The notes beneath the pieces were generated by a model. The model saw only the letters and a program-made list of their open reading frames with translations, searched no databases and was not told the origin of the DNA. This document shows positions 9,051 through 16,593 of a stretch of 64,000 nucleotides of DNA, in pieces. Positions within the stretch are counted from its first letter, which is position 1, and the number at the start of each line of letters is the position of its first letter. A program made the position numbers and the translations under genes. Origin of the DNA: Deltaproteobacteria bacterium (lineage in GTDB: Bacteria > Myxococcota > JACRCW01); assembly GCA_016218805.1 (NCBI GenBank), contig JACRCW010000085.1, positions 62,001-126,000 on the forward strand, written 5' to 3'.

Positions 9051-12000
9051 ATGGTCCGGCAGCGGGCATGGGGGTGGGTGGCGTGCGTGGCGGTGCTGGG
9101 GGCGGGCTGCACCGTGGAGCGGTTGTTCCCGGACAAGGTGGGCATCGGCGTGGCGCGGCTGACCATGCGCACGGCGGGCAACCTCGTCGCGCTCACGCAG
9201 GCGGACACCCGCTGCGGGTTCTCGTCACCGGACGTGGTGGCCGCCGCGGTGGTGGACGGCGAGCTGGGTGACGTGGGCAGCGTGACGTGGACGGTGACCG
9301 ATTGTGCGATGGACTTCGGCGCCCAGACGGAGACGGGCGTTGACTGCAACGGGGACAAGACGCTGGTGGGCGGGCGCGCGCGCGTGAGCGGCACCATGGT
9401 GCTGCACGGGACGCTGACGGGGAACCCGGCCAATCCGGTGGTCCCTGACGGCGCGGAGGCCGTGGAGTTCCGCCTGGAAGCTGCGCTGGAGGAGTTCCAG
9501 GTGCTGTCCAGCGCCTCCAGCGCCTCCATGCTGGTGCACCAGGGCAACCTTGCGTTCGTGGCCCGGCCGCACCTGGCGGTGAGCGCGTCACTGGGCGTGT
9601 GCGCGGTGGCCACCAGCAACCTCACGCTGGAGGCCGTGCACTGGGGCGCGGCCACCGCCGCCGTCACCAGTGACGGGCGGACGTTTGAGACGGAGATCCG
9701 GGACAGCGCGCTGGAGGCGCAGGTGGGCCGGTGGCTGGAGCGCGAAAACGATCTGTCCGGCACCATCACCGTGTGGTCCAACAAGATCACCATCCCCACC
9801 CGCCAGACGCTGCCGCTGCTGACCACCGCGGACTCCGGCCTGGACCCCGAGTACGACGCGGAGAAGTTCATCAACGGCTTTGCGTGCAAGCCGGACCTGG
9901 CGCTGCCGGTGAGCTACCAGTGCGGCTCGCTCACCCCCGTGCTGGCCGAAGGCGCCTCGCGCCTCTCCATCGCGCTGTTCGGCACGCTGGTGTCGCTGGT
10001 GGACGCGGATGCGCGCTGCGGGTTCTCGTCACTGTCCGCCGCCACGCAGCTCACGCTGCAGGGTGAGACCGGCCGTGCGGGCGGCACGGCAACATGGGGC
10101 CTGGGTGCGGGCTGCACGCTGGAGCTGCCCGCCGCCACCCCGGTGAAGACGGACTGCAACGGCGTGCGCACGCTGGCCGGCGGGAAGTTCACCGCCACGG
10201 GGACCAAGACCATCCGCGGCATCCTCACCGGGGACCCCGCGCAGCCGGTCATCCCCACCTCGCGGGACCCCGCGGAGATCACGCTCACCATCACCCTGGA
10301 CGGCTTTGAGGTCTCGTTCTCCAACAACGGCAACGCGCTGCGGGCCCACAGCGGGACCCTGGCGGGCACGCTGCGCCCTCGCGTGGCCAGGGACACCACC
10401 ACCGGCGCCTGCTCGGTCTCCACGCCCGTGGTGGCATTTGACGCCGTCACCTGGACCAACGCGGACCTGCTGCTCACCGCGGACGGCAACCACTTCAAGC
10501 TGCACGTGGACGGCTCGCACCTGGACGCGCAGAACGGGACCCGGGACGCACGCACCAACTACCTGGACGGCGCCATCACGCTGTCCGGGGAGGAGTTCAC
10601 GGTCCCGCTGGACCGCGAGCGCCTGGCGCTGGACCCCACCTACGACGCGGCCGTGTTCGACACCTCCTGGCGCTGCACCCCCAACATGGTGGTCCCGGAG
10701 TCGGACGCGGAGTGCCTGATGACGCCGGTGTTCGCGGAAGGCGCGGCGCGCCTGACCGCGCAGAACTTTGGCGCGGTGATCTCCATCCTGGACAAGGACA
10801 CGCGCTGCGGCTTCTCGTCTCCCGGCGCGCAGGTGGGCCTGGTCACCACCGGCGTGCTGGGCGAACGCGGCGGCACCGCCACCTGGCGCATCACCACGCC
10901 GTGCGTCCTGGACTTTCCCGTCCAGGTCACCGCGTCCACGGACTGCGCCGGCGCCACCACCACCGTGCAGGGCCGCGTGGCCGTCACCGGCACCAAGACG
11001 CTGCGCGGGATCCTCAGCGGTGACCCGGGGCAGCCCATTGTGCCCACCTCGCGGGACCCTGCGGAAATCACCGCGCACGTGGAGTTCACCGAGTTCACCG
11101 CCACCTCCTCCGCCAGCCCCAATTCGTTGACGTGGAAGACCGGCTCGTTGGACGGCACGCTGCGCCCGCGCCTGGCCGTGGACACCACCTCCGGCGCGTG
11201 CGCCATCTCCACGCCCATCGCCGCGTTTTCCGAGCTGCGCTACCAGGAGGCGGACGTGGCGCTGCATGCCGGGCCCAAGACGTTCCTGCTGCACGTCAAC
11301 GCGTCGTCCCTCAACGCGCAGAACGGGAACGCGGACGCGCACACCAACTGGCTGTCCGGGACCATGACGGTGGACGGGACGGCCATTGCCGTGCCGCTGG
11401 ACGCGGCCCGTCCGCTGCTGAACCCGGACTACAACCAGCAGACGTTTGATGCGTCCTGGGCGTGCACGCCCAACATGCGCCCCGCCACCCAGGAGCAGGA
11501 CTGCAACTTCACGCGCGTGCTGGCGGAGAACACCGGGCGCCTGTTCATCCAGACCGCGGGCACGCTGGCCACCATGCTCAACACGGACTCGGGCTGCGGG
11601 TTTGAGAACCTGGTGGTGCAGGCCACGCCGGATGAGACGGTGGGTTCAGACGGCGAGCAGGGCTTCCTGCGCTGGGAAATCCAGAACTGCCGCCTGGGGT
11701 ATGACTCCATGACCGTGTTCCAGGAGGACTGCTTCGGCGGCGAGATCGCCGTGTCCGGCTGGGCCAACATGGACTCCGGACGCACCGTGCACGGCATCCG
11801 CGAGACCCTGTACCTGGTGCTGGCCTCCATCCGCCCGGACACCCCGGACGACGTGGAGATCCGCATCAACAACGTCCGCTTTGAGGAGTTCACCGCCGCG
11901 TACAACGTCCCGGCCACCGGCGTGCCCAAGGGCTACCTGGTCATCCACGGCGGACAGTTCAGCGCCACCATCCATCCCTACCTGGGCGAGCGCGCGTCCG

Positions 12001-12308
12001 ATCCGGGCAAGTTCGACGTGGCCATGCCCATCCCGTACTCCACGTCCAACACCGTGGTGCAGGCCCAGGACCTCACCGCCACGCTGTATTCCGAAGGCAA
12101 GCAGTTCAACGTGCGCGTCAACCAGGCCAATGTGGACGGGCAGAACGGGACCTGGCGCGGGCGGAGCAATTCGCTACGCGGGACCATCAGCGTGGACAAC
12201 CAGGCGTTCACCCTGGACATCCCGCTCAAGCCGGACTTCAACGCCGCCACCTTCCCGCAGGGCTACCTGTGCACGGAAGACCTGGCCGGCCCCGTTCCGC
12301 CGGGCTGA
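9051..12308 (+). CDS. Large lipoprotein built of four ~265-residue repeats
   Basis: 1085 residues from ATG 9051, which follows GGAGGTGAGG; the upstream in-frame ATG 9018 lacks a good site and would spoil the signal peptide. The lipobox is VLGAGC with lipidated Cys20. Four copies of one domain follow, beginning at Cys20, Cys291, Cys555 and Cys818. Each has the same landmarks: C-x3-PVLAEG-like start, RL...GTL, D-x-RCGF(S/E), GG-TATW, a second Cys, TGTKT-RGIL-GDP-QP, and a (D/N)-A-QNGT-x-D-ARTN segment. Several paired Cys per repeat suggest disulphides in each unit. The fold is probably beta-rich. Predicted location is the outer membrane or cell surface. No known family recognised. It ends 6 bp before a convergent gene. 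Confidence 0.85.
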   Translation: MVRQRAWGWVACVAVLGAGCTVERLFPDKVGIGVARLTMRTAGNLVALTQADTRCGFSSPDVVAAAVVDGELGDVGSVTWTVTDCAMDFGAQTETGVDCNGDKTLVGGRARVSGTMVLHGTLTGNPANPVVPDGAEAVEFRLEAALEEFQVLSSASSASMLVHQGNLAFVARPHLAVSASLGVCAVATSNLTLEAVHWGAATAAVTSDGRTFETEIRDSALEAQVGRWLERENDLSGTITVWSNKITIPTRQTLPLLTTADSGLDPEYDAEKFINGFACKPDLALPVSYQCGSLTPVLAEGASRLSIALFGTLVSLVDADARCGFSSLSAATQLTLQGETGRAGGTATWGLGAGCTLELPAATPVKTDCNGVRTLAGGKFTATGTKTIRGILTGDPAQPVIPTSRDPAEITLTITLDGFEVSFSNNGNALRAHSGTLAGTLRPRVARDTTTGACSVSTPVVAFDAVTWTNADLLLTADGNHFKLHVDGSHLDAQNGTRDARTNYLDGAITLSGEEFTVPLDRERLALDPTYDAAVFDTSWRCTPNMVVPESDAECLMTPVFAEGAARLTAQNFGAVISILDKDTRCGFSSPGAQVGLVTTGVLGERGGTATWRITTPCVLDFPVQVTASTDCAGATTTVQGRVAVTGTKTLRGILSGDPGQPIVPTSRDPAEITAHVEFTEFTATSSASPNSLTWKTGSLDGTLRPRLAVDTTSGACAISTPIAAFSELRYQEADVALHAGPKTFLLHVNASSLNAQNGNADAHTNWLSGTMTVDGTAIAVPLDAARPLLNPDYNQQTFDASWACTPNMRPATQEQDCNFTRVLAENTGRLFIQTAGTLATMLNTDSGCGFENLVVQATPDETVGSDGEQGFLRWEIQNCRLGYDSMTVFQEDCFGGEIAVSGWANMDSGRTVHGIRETLYLVLASIRPDTPDDVEIRINNVRFEEFTAAYNVPATGVPKGYLVIHGGQFSATIHPYLGERASDPGKFDVAMPIPYSTSNTVVQAQDLTATLYSEGKQFNVRVNQANVDGQNGTWRGRSNSLRGTISVDNQAFTLDIPLKPDFNAATFPQGYLCTEDLAGPVPPG

Positions 12309-12314
12309 GCCCGC

Positions 12315-13544
12315 TCAGCGCACCAGCCCGCGCTCCACCACGTCACAGAAGCGCGCACACAGCGCCTCCCGCCCCAGTTCTCCGGCCACCAGCGCCGCCG
12401 CGCGCGCTCCCAACTCGGCCCGCTGCGCCTCCGGCAGGTCCGCCAATTCGCGCAGCGCCGCCACCGCGCCGTCCACATCCCCGTGCTCCACGCGGCGGCC
12501 CATGCCGTGCGCGTCCATGAGGTCCGCCACCGGATTGGGCGCCGGCCCCAGGACCAGCAGCGGGCGGGACACGGCCATGGCGCCGTACGCCTTGGACGGG
12601 TGCACCAGGCCCACCACGCCCGCCGCCATGCTCACCACGTGCACGTCCGCGGCGGACAAGGACGCGCGCAGGTCCCCCAACGGCTGGAACGGCAGCGAGC
12701 GCACGTTACGCGCGCCGCGGCGGATGCGCTCCTCCACCTCGTGCTTGCCCGTCCCGCCGCCCACAAACAGAAAGACAAAGCGCGAGTCCTCCGCCAGCCG
12801 CGCGGCGGCGTCCAGCACGGTGGTGAGCGGATGCGCGGGGCCGTGGTTGCCTGAGTACATCACCACGAACTTCCCCTGCAGGCCCTCGCGTGCGCGGAAC
12901 GGATTGTCGGCGTGCGGCAGGTTTGCGGCCGGCGGGTGCATGGGCCAGGGCGGGAGGATGGTGAACCGGCCATCCACCGCGTGCTTGCGCGCCACGCGGT
13001 CACGCATGAAGCGGTCCATGAGCACCACGTCCGCGGCGCGGCGCAACGTGAAGGTGTTGAGCGCGTCAAACAGGCGAACCGGCAGGGAGTGTTCATCCAT
13101 GAGGCCCAGCGCCACCGCCTGGTCCGGGTTGAGGTCCATCAGCCAGTACTTGAGCGGCGCGCGGCGCAGCACAGACAGCATGGCCCCGGCCGCGCCACAG
13201 AACGGCGGTGAGGTGCTGACCAGCACGCCGCGGAGGCCAGGCACCGCCAGCGCGCGCACCAGCGCCTGTGCGGTGAACAGCGCCCCGCCGGCCAGCCGCG
13301 CCCGCAGGCTCCCCTTGCCAAAGCTGGACAGCGACAGGCGCTGGACCTCCACGCCGTCCAGGACCTCATGGGACGGGTAGCGGGCGGTGGGGTCGTCATA
13401 GCCGCGGGCGGCAGTCAGCACGCGCACGCGCCAGCCCCGGCGGACCAGTTCACGCGCAACGTCCGCCAGGTGCTGCCCGGCGGCCGCCGGGTCCGGCACA
13501 AACACCTGGCTGAGGATGACAATGGTCCCGCGCGCGTCCCGCAT
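12315..13544 (-). CDS. GT4-family glycosyltransferase, WcaI-like
   Basis: 409 residues from ATG 13544; the frame is open further upstream but the extra stretch is proline/arginine-rich shadow sequence. The N-terminal GT-B domain starts with IVILSQVFVPD and GQHLADVARELVRRGWRVRVLT, typical of GT4 enzymes. The C-terminal donor-binding domain has KFVVMYSGNHGPAHPL, FVFLFVGGG and VHPSKAYGAMAVSRPLLVLGP, the nucleotide-sugar binding region of the WcaI/colanic-acid group. It most likely transfers a sugar from a nucleotide donor to a lipid- or glycan-linked acceptor at the inner face of the membrane. No other polysaccharide genes are adjacent, so the product cannot be named. The gene is alone, convergent to the repeat lipoprotein. 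Confidence 0.85.
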   Translation of the reverse strand: MRDARGTIVILSQVFVPDPAAAGQHLADVARELVRRGWRVRVLTAARGYDDPTARYPSHEVLDGVEVQRLSLSSFGKGSLRARLAGGALFTAQALVRALAVPGLRGVLVSTSPPFCGAAGAMLSVLRRAPLKYWLMDLNPDQAVALGLMDEHSLPVRLFDALNTFTLRRAADVVLMDRFMRDRVARKHAVDGRFTILPPWPMHPPAANLPHADNPFRAREGLQGKFVVMYSGNHGPAHPLTTVLDAAARLAEDSRFVFLFVGGGTGKHEVEERIRRGARNVRSLPFQPLGDLRASLSAADVHVVSMAAGVVGLVHPSKAYGAMAVSRPLLVLGPAPNPVADLMDAHGMGRRVEHGDVDGAVAALRELADLPEAQRAELGARAAALVAGELGREALCARFCDVVERGLVR

Positions 13545-13847
13545 GCTGCCCGTCCGCGCGGGGACCCTACCCCAGCCCCGGCTGCAGTGGTGTCCGCGCG
13601 GGTCACCGCTCCGGTCCGGCCGCGCGTCACACGGGGAAAACCCGCAACCGGGCGCGGCTTCACTCCGAGCGGGCGCTGCAGCTCGTGATTCGGTCATGAG
13701 CGACGGTGCAGCGGTCACTGGAGAGCGTGTTTCGGCCACCATCCAACAGAATCCGGCCGTATCACGGGTGCGTTTGCTGGCCTGTGAGCGTCTCTGTCCG
13801 TCCAAGAGGCGCCCTTTCTTCTACCGTGATGCAGGCGTCATCTGCCG

Positions 13848-13906
13848 GCGCTGCAGCGACGACCGTCCTCATGGCCCCCGATCACACGCAGTACAGGTGT
13901 GGGGCC
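13848..13906 (+). repeat. 59-bp direct repeat, copy 1
   Basis: Begins GCGCTGCAGCGACGACC and ends ACAGGTGTGGGGCC. It matches 14130-14188 with two differences (GATCAC/GGTCAC and CAGTAC/CAATAC). The last 8 bp overlap the left 28-bp inverted repeat. Confidence 0.9.
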
Positions 13907-14060
13907 GGCGTCCCCGCCGGCCGCCGACACGAATCTCTCCCCCTGCATGCCCGCACGCCCCATCCTCCCGCCCGTAGCTTGAAGGCGGGAGGGCCGGCTG
14001 CGCCGGCTTGTCATCAAAGAGGAGGGTTGTGCCGGCGGCCGGCGGGGACGCCGGCCCCAC
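13899..14060. mobile_element. Candidate MITE-like element with 28-bp perfect terminal inverted repeats
   Basis: The 28 bases at 13899-13926 (starting GTGGGGCCGGCGTCCCC) are the exact reverse complement of 14033-14060. They bracket 106 bp that include a hairpin. The 162-bp element interrupts the first copy of a repeat unit whose uninterrupted form is at 14130-14230. No transposase is encoded, so this would be a non-autonomous element; a plain extended REP-type palindrome is an alternative. No clear target-site duplication was made out. Confidence 0.45.
13964..13992. repeat. Hairpin inside the inverted-repeat element
   Basis: CCTCCCGCC (13964-13972) pairs with GGCGGGAGG (13984-13992) around an 11-nt loop. 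There is no T-run, so it is not an obvious terminator. Confidence 0.6.
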
Positions 14061-14129
14061 GATCATTGTGGCGCATTTGGGGACCCCGCGTTCCACCCCA
14101 CCACAGGTCCCTTCGCGGCGGACCGTCCT

Positions 14130-14188
14130 GCGCTGCAGCGACGACCGTCCTCATGGCCCCCGGTCACACGCAATACAGGTGTGGGGCC
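14130..14188 (+). repeat. 59-bp direct repeat, copy 2
   Basis: Second copy of the 59-bp unit with two mismatches to the first. Here the unit continues directly into GCGCATTGGG and a GTTCCACCCCACC motif. In the first copy the same follow-on sequences appear only after a 130-160 bp palindromic stretch. Confidence 0.9.
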
Positions 14189-14239
14189 ATTTGGGCGCAT
14201 TGGGTGTCCTGAGTTCCACCCCACCCCAGGTCCGTCGCG

Positions 14240-15781
14240 TCAGTGCGCTGGCGCCCCGTCACCGTGGGGGGCGTGGAGGTGGCGCGCCAACTCCGGGTCC
14301 CCACCGGCGCAGCGGGGCGGTTTCAGCTGGATCTCTCCGTGGGACTCCTTGACCGCACCGCCGGAATACCGGACCCAGCCCAATGACCCGCCACCTTCCC
14401 CGTACTCCGTCCATTCCCCGTCCCGCAGTCCCTCCACGTAGCCACCCGCAAACCGCTTCTGCCCGCTGGGATAGAACGCCGCATACGGACCATGACGACG
14501 CCCCTGCTCATCGTACGTGACCAGTTCAATAAGCCGCGCGTCCGGGCAGAAACGGCGCCACTTGCCGGTACGCTCACCCCCCTTCCAGCTCTGCGCCCAC
14601 GCCGCCTGGCCCCCCGCATACCAACCCACCCACGTGCCATCGCGCCGGCCGTCCTCGTAGCGGCCCTGTGATGCGCGGCTGCCGTCCTCGTAATAGCGGG
14701 CAAACACGCCGTGCTGCCGCCCCGCCCGCCAGGCCACCTCCACCCGCTGGTGCAGGCAACGCGCACCGGTGCCGCGGCACCGCTCGGTGAACCCCTCCCA
14801 CTTTCCGTCCCGCTTGCCCATCACGTAGTGGCCCGTCCACAGCTCGGTCTCGTGCATGTCGTCGGTCTGCGCGGTGCGGTCTGACCATTCCTCCCACGGC
14901 CCCGTGCGCTCGTCGTCCAGGAACGCGCCCTTTTCGCGCAGGCGCCCGTCCGCCCCAAACCGCAGGAACACCCCGTCCTTGTGGCCCGCCTTGAACTGCC
15001 CCACCTCACGCACGGTGCCGCGGGCGTCCCATTGCACGCTGGCCCCGTGCAGCCGGCCCTCCTTGTCCACGCAGTGGCGCCAGCGTCCCACGTCAGCCGG
15101 CGGGGTGGCCGGGTCCGCGCGGCGGCGCTCCGCCAGGGACGGGCCATCCTGCGCACGGGCGCCACGGGGGCACGAATGATCCACCTGCGCGGGCGCAGCG
15201 GGACGTGGCCGCGGCGGGAACAGCTCCAGGCGCGGCCCCCCGTCGGGCGCGGGCGGGCGCGGTGGGGCGGGCTCAATCACCGGCGGCGGGAGCTCACCGC
15301 CGCCCGCCGGCGGCGGGTCCCCCGTCCCAAAGAACGCCAGCCCCGGCACCTCCACGCGGCCGGTGCGCGCCGCGTCGTCCAGCAACGCCGTGACGGCCGG
15401 CGGCACCCCGGGCACGCCCTCCAGGGCGGAACGGGTGGCGCGCGCCACCTCGCGCAGCCCCAGGTTGAGGGCACGCGTGGTGGACAGCAGGATCCCACCG
15501 TGCACCGCGCCCAGCACCAGCAGCGCCAGCACGTGGATGGCATTGGGGCGGCCATTGGCGCGGCGCAGCGCGCGCGCCGCACGCCAGGCCAGCCAGGTGG
15601 GCACCAGGGCGCCCACCACCGCCGCGGCCACCGCGCGCCACGGCATGGGCAGCCGCTCCCCCACCGCGGCCAGCAGCACCAACGACGACGCCACCGCGCC
15701 CGCCACGCCCGCCAGCAACACCAGCAGCGCGAGCACCGGGTTGGCGCGCCCGGGCGGGCCGGCAGGCACAAACTCGCGCAT
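14240..15781 (-). CDS. Membrane protein with MORN_2 (YwqK-like) repeats
   Basis: 513 residues from ATG 15781, which overlaps the upstream stop as TGATG. The N-terminus carries three or four hydrophobic segments (about 15-125). A Pro-rich linker follows, then from about residue 235 a series of MORN-like repeats of the YwqK type: HGASVQWDARG, KDGVFLRFGADG, GPWEEWSD, GKWEGF, QHGVFARYYEDGS, RDGTWVGWYAGG, HGPYAAFYPSGQKRF and DGEWTEYGEGG. These G-x-W/Y and Y-x-N/D-G-x patterns are clear. YwqK-family annotation as an antitoxin is not supported here; a membrane-anchored scaffold is more likely. It is the last gene of a three-gene coupled operon. Confidence 0.8.
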   Translation of the reverse strand: MREFVPAGPPGRANPVLALLVLLAGVAGAVASSLVLLAAVGERLPMPWRAVAAAVVGALVPTWLAWRAARALRRANGRPNAIHVLALLVLGAVHGGILLSTTRALNLGLREVARATRSALEGVPGVPPAVTALLDDAARTGRVEVPGLAFFGTGDPPPAGGGELPPPVIEPAPPRPPAPDGGPRLELFPPRPRPAAPAQVDHSCPRGARAQDGPSLAERRRADPATPPADVGRWRHCVDKEGRLHGASVQWDARGTVREVGQFKAGHKDGVFLRFGADGRLREKGAFLDDERTGPWEEWSDRTAQTDDMHETELWTGHYVMGKRDGKWEGFTERCRGTGARCLHQRVEVAWRAGRQHGVFARYYEDGSRASQGRYEDGRRDGTWVGWYAGGQAAWAQSWKGGERTGKWRRFCPDARLIELVTYDEQGRRHGPYAAFYPSGQKRFAGGYVEGLRDGEWTEYGEGGGSLGWVRYSGGAVKESHGEIQLKPPRCAGGDPELARHLHAPHGDGAPAH

Positions 15782-16593
15782 CACGGCAGCTCCACCGCGT
15801 GCCCGCCGGATTGCCAATAACGGTCAATGGCGACGCCCACCTCGTCACGAATGGCGGTGAGCGCGCGGTCCCGCCGCGCCTCCAGGAACGCGGACCACTT
15901 GCGCACACGGAACAACTGGCCGTCCCCGCCGGGGAGCCGGCGCTCGTACGCGGAGCGCGTGGGGGGTGCCAGCATCTCCATGAGGACCAGCTCCGCCAGC
16001 CGGCCCGCCGTGATCTCCCGCGGGGAGGCCCGGCGCAGGTGCCACGGCGCGGTGCGCGCACTGGGCAGGCCGGGGGGCACCTCCACCGGGTGCGGGGCGC
16101 CTATGCGCGCCGCCAGCCACAAGGCGGCCTCCAGGTCACCCGCACGGATCAATTCGGCCGCGGTTTCCGCGCGGAGCGACGGGGACACGCCGGGATCCGT
16201 GAGCAGCTTCACCCGCTGCCCCATCTCCAGCTGGATGTCCGCTGGACCGTGCTCGCGCGTGCCCTGCATGGCGGCGACCGGTGAGTCCGGCCTTGCGCCC
16301 GCGATGAAGTCGTCACCCTCGTAATAGCCCGGCATCTTGGGCTTGGCGCGCATCACGTCCCGGATGACGCCGGGCATCATCCACGGATCCGGGAGGTCCC
16401 CCGGCAGCATCCCGCGCGGCACCGGCGGGGACGGGTAACCCGCCGGCCACAGGCCCGCGGCCGGGGGCGGCGCACCGGGCACCTGCGCCAGCGCCGTGGC
16501 GGCCAGCGCCAGCCCGCCCAGGACCAGCAGCAGCCGCCGCGCCCGCCGGGGCACGGGGGACGCTCGCACCGGGACAAGGCGACGCGCGCGCAT
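15781..16593 (-). CDS. Secreted hypothetical protein
   Basis: 270 residues from ATG 16593, overlapping the upstream stop as TGATG. The n-region is Arg-rich (MRARRLVPVRASPVPRRARR), followed by a hydrophobic core LLLVLGGLALAATALAQ, giving a clear Sec signal peptide. The mature part starts Pro-rich and has an alpha-helical second half (ITAGRLAELVLMEMLAP, KWSAFLEARRDRALTAIRDEVGVAIDRYW). No family recognised. Both flanking genes are coupled by one-base overlaps, so it almost surely works with the SH3-like lipoprotein and the MORN membrane protein in the envelope. Confidence 0.78.
   Translation of the reverse strand: MRARRLVPVRASPVPRRARRLLLVLGGLALAATALAQVPGAPPPAAGLWPAGYPSPPVPRGMLPGDLPDPWMMPGVIRDVMRAKPKMPGYYEGDDFIAGARPDSPVAAMQGTREHGPADIQLEMGQRVKLLTDPGVSPSLRAETAAELIRAGDLEAALWLAARIGAPHPVEVPPGLPSARTAPWHLRRASPREITAGRLAELVLMEMLAPPTRSAYERRLPGGDGQLFRVRKWSAFLEARRDRALTAIRDEVGVAIDRYWQSGGHAVELP

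Larger units (their letters stand above)
13545..14239. other. 695-bp intergenic region rich in direct and inverted repeats
   Basis: No convincing gene is present between the glycosyltransferase start and the MORN protein stop. The region holds two near-identical 59-bp direct repeats (13848-13906 and 14130-14188), a pair of perfect 28-bp inverted repeats (13899-13926 and 14033-14060), a 9-bp stem hairpin (13964-13992), and two GTTCCACCCCACC-like copies (14090-14102 and 14213-14225). The promoter of the glycosyltransferase gene presumably lies at its left end. Short open frames across it encode Pro/Arg-rich low-complexity peptides and are not credible. Confidence 0.8.

Noticed and set aside
13899..14060. 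Rho-independent terminator for the MORN operon
   Set aside because: The 28-bp arms are 106 bp apart and no T-run follows; a mobile or REP-like element fits better.
14240..15781. YwqK-type antitoxin of a toxin-antitoxin pair
   Set aside because: MORN repeats alone do not define an antitoxin; the protein has membrane helices and its neighbours are exported, with no toxin-like gene.
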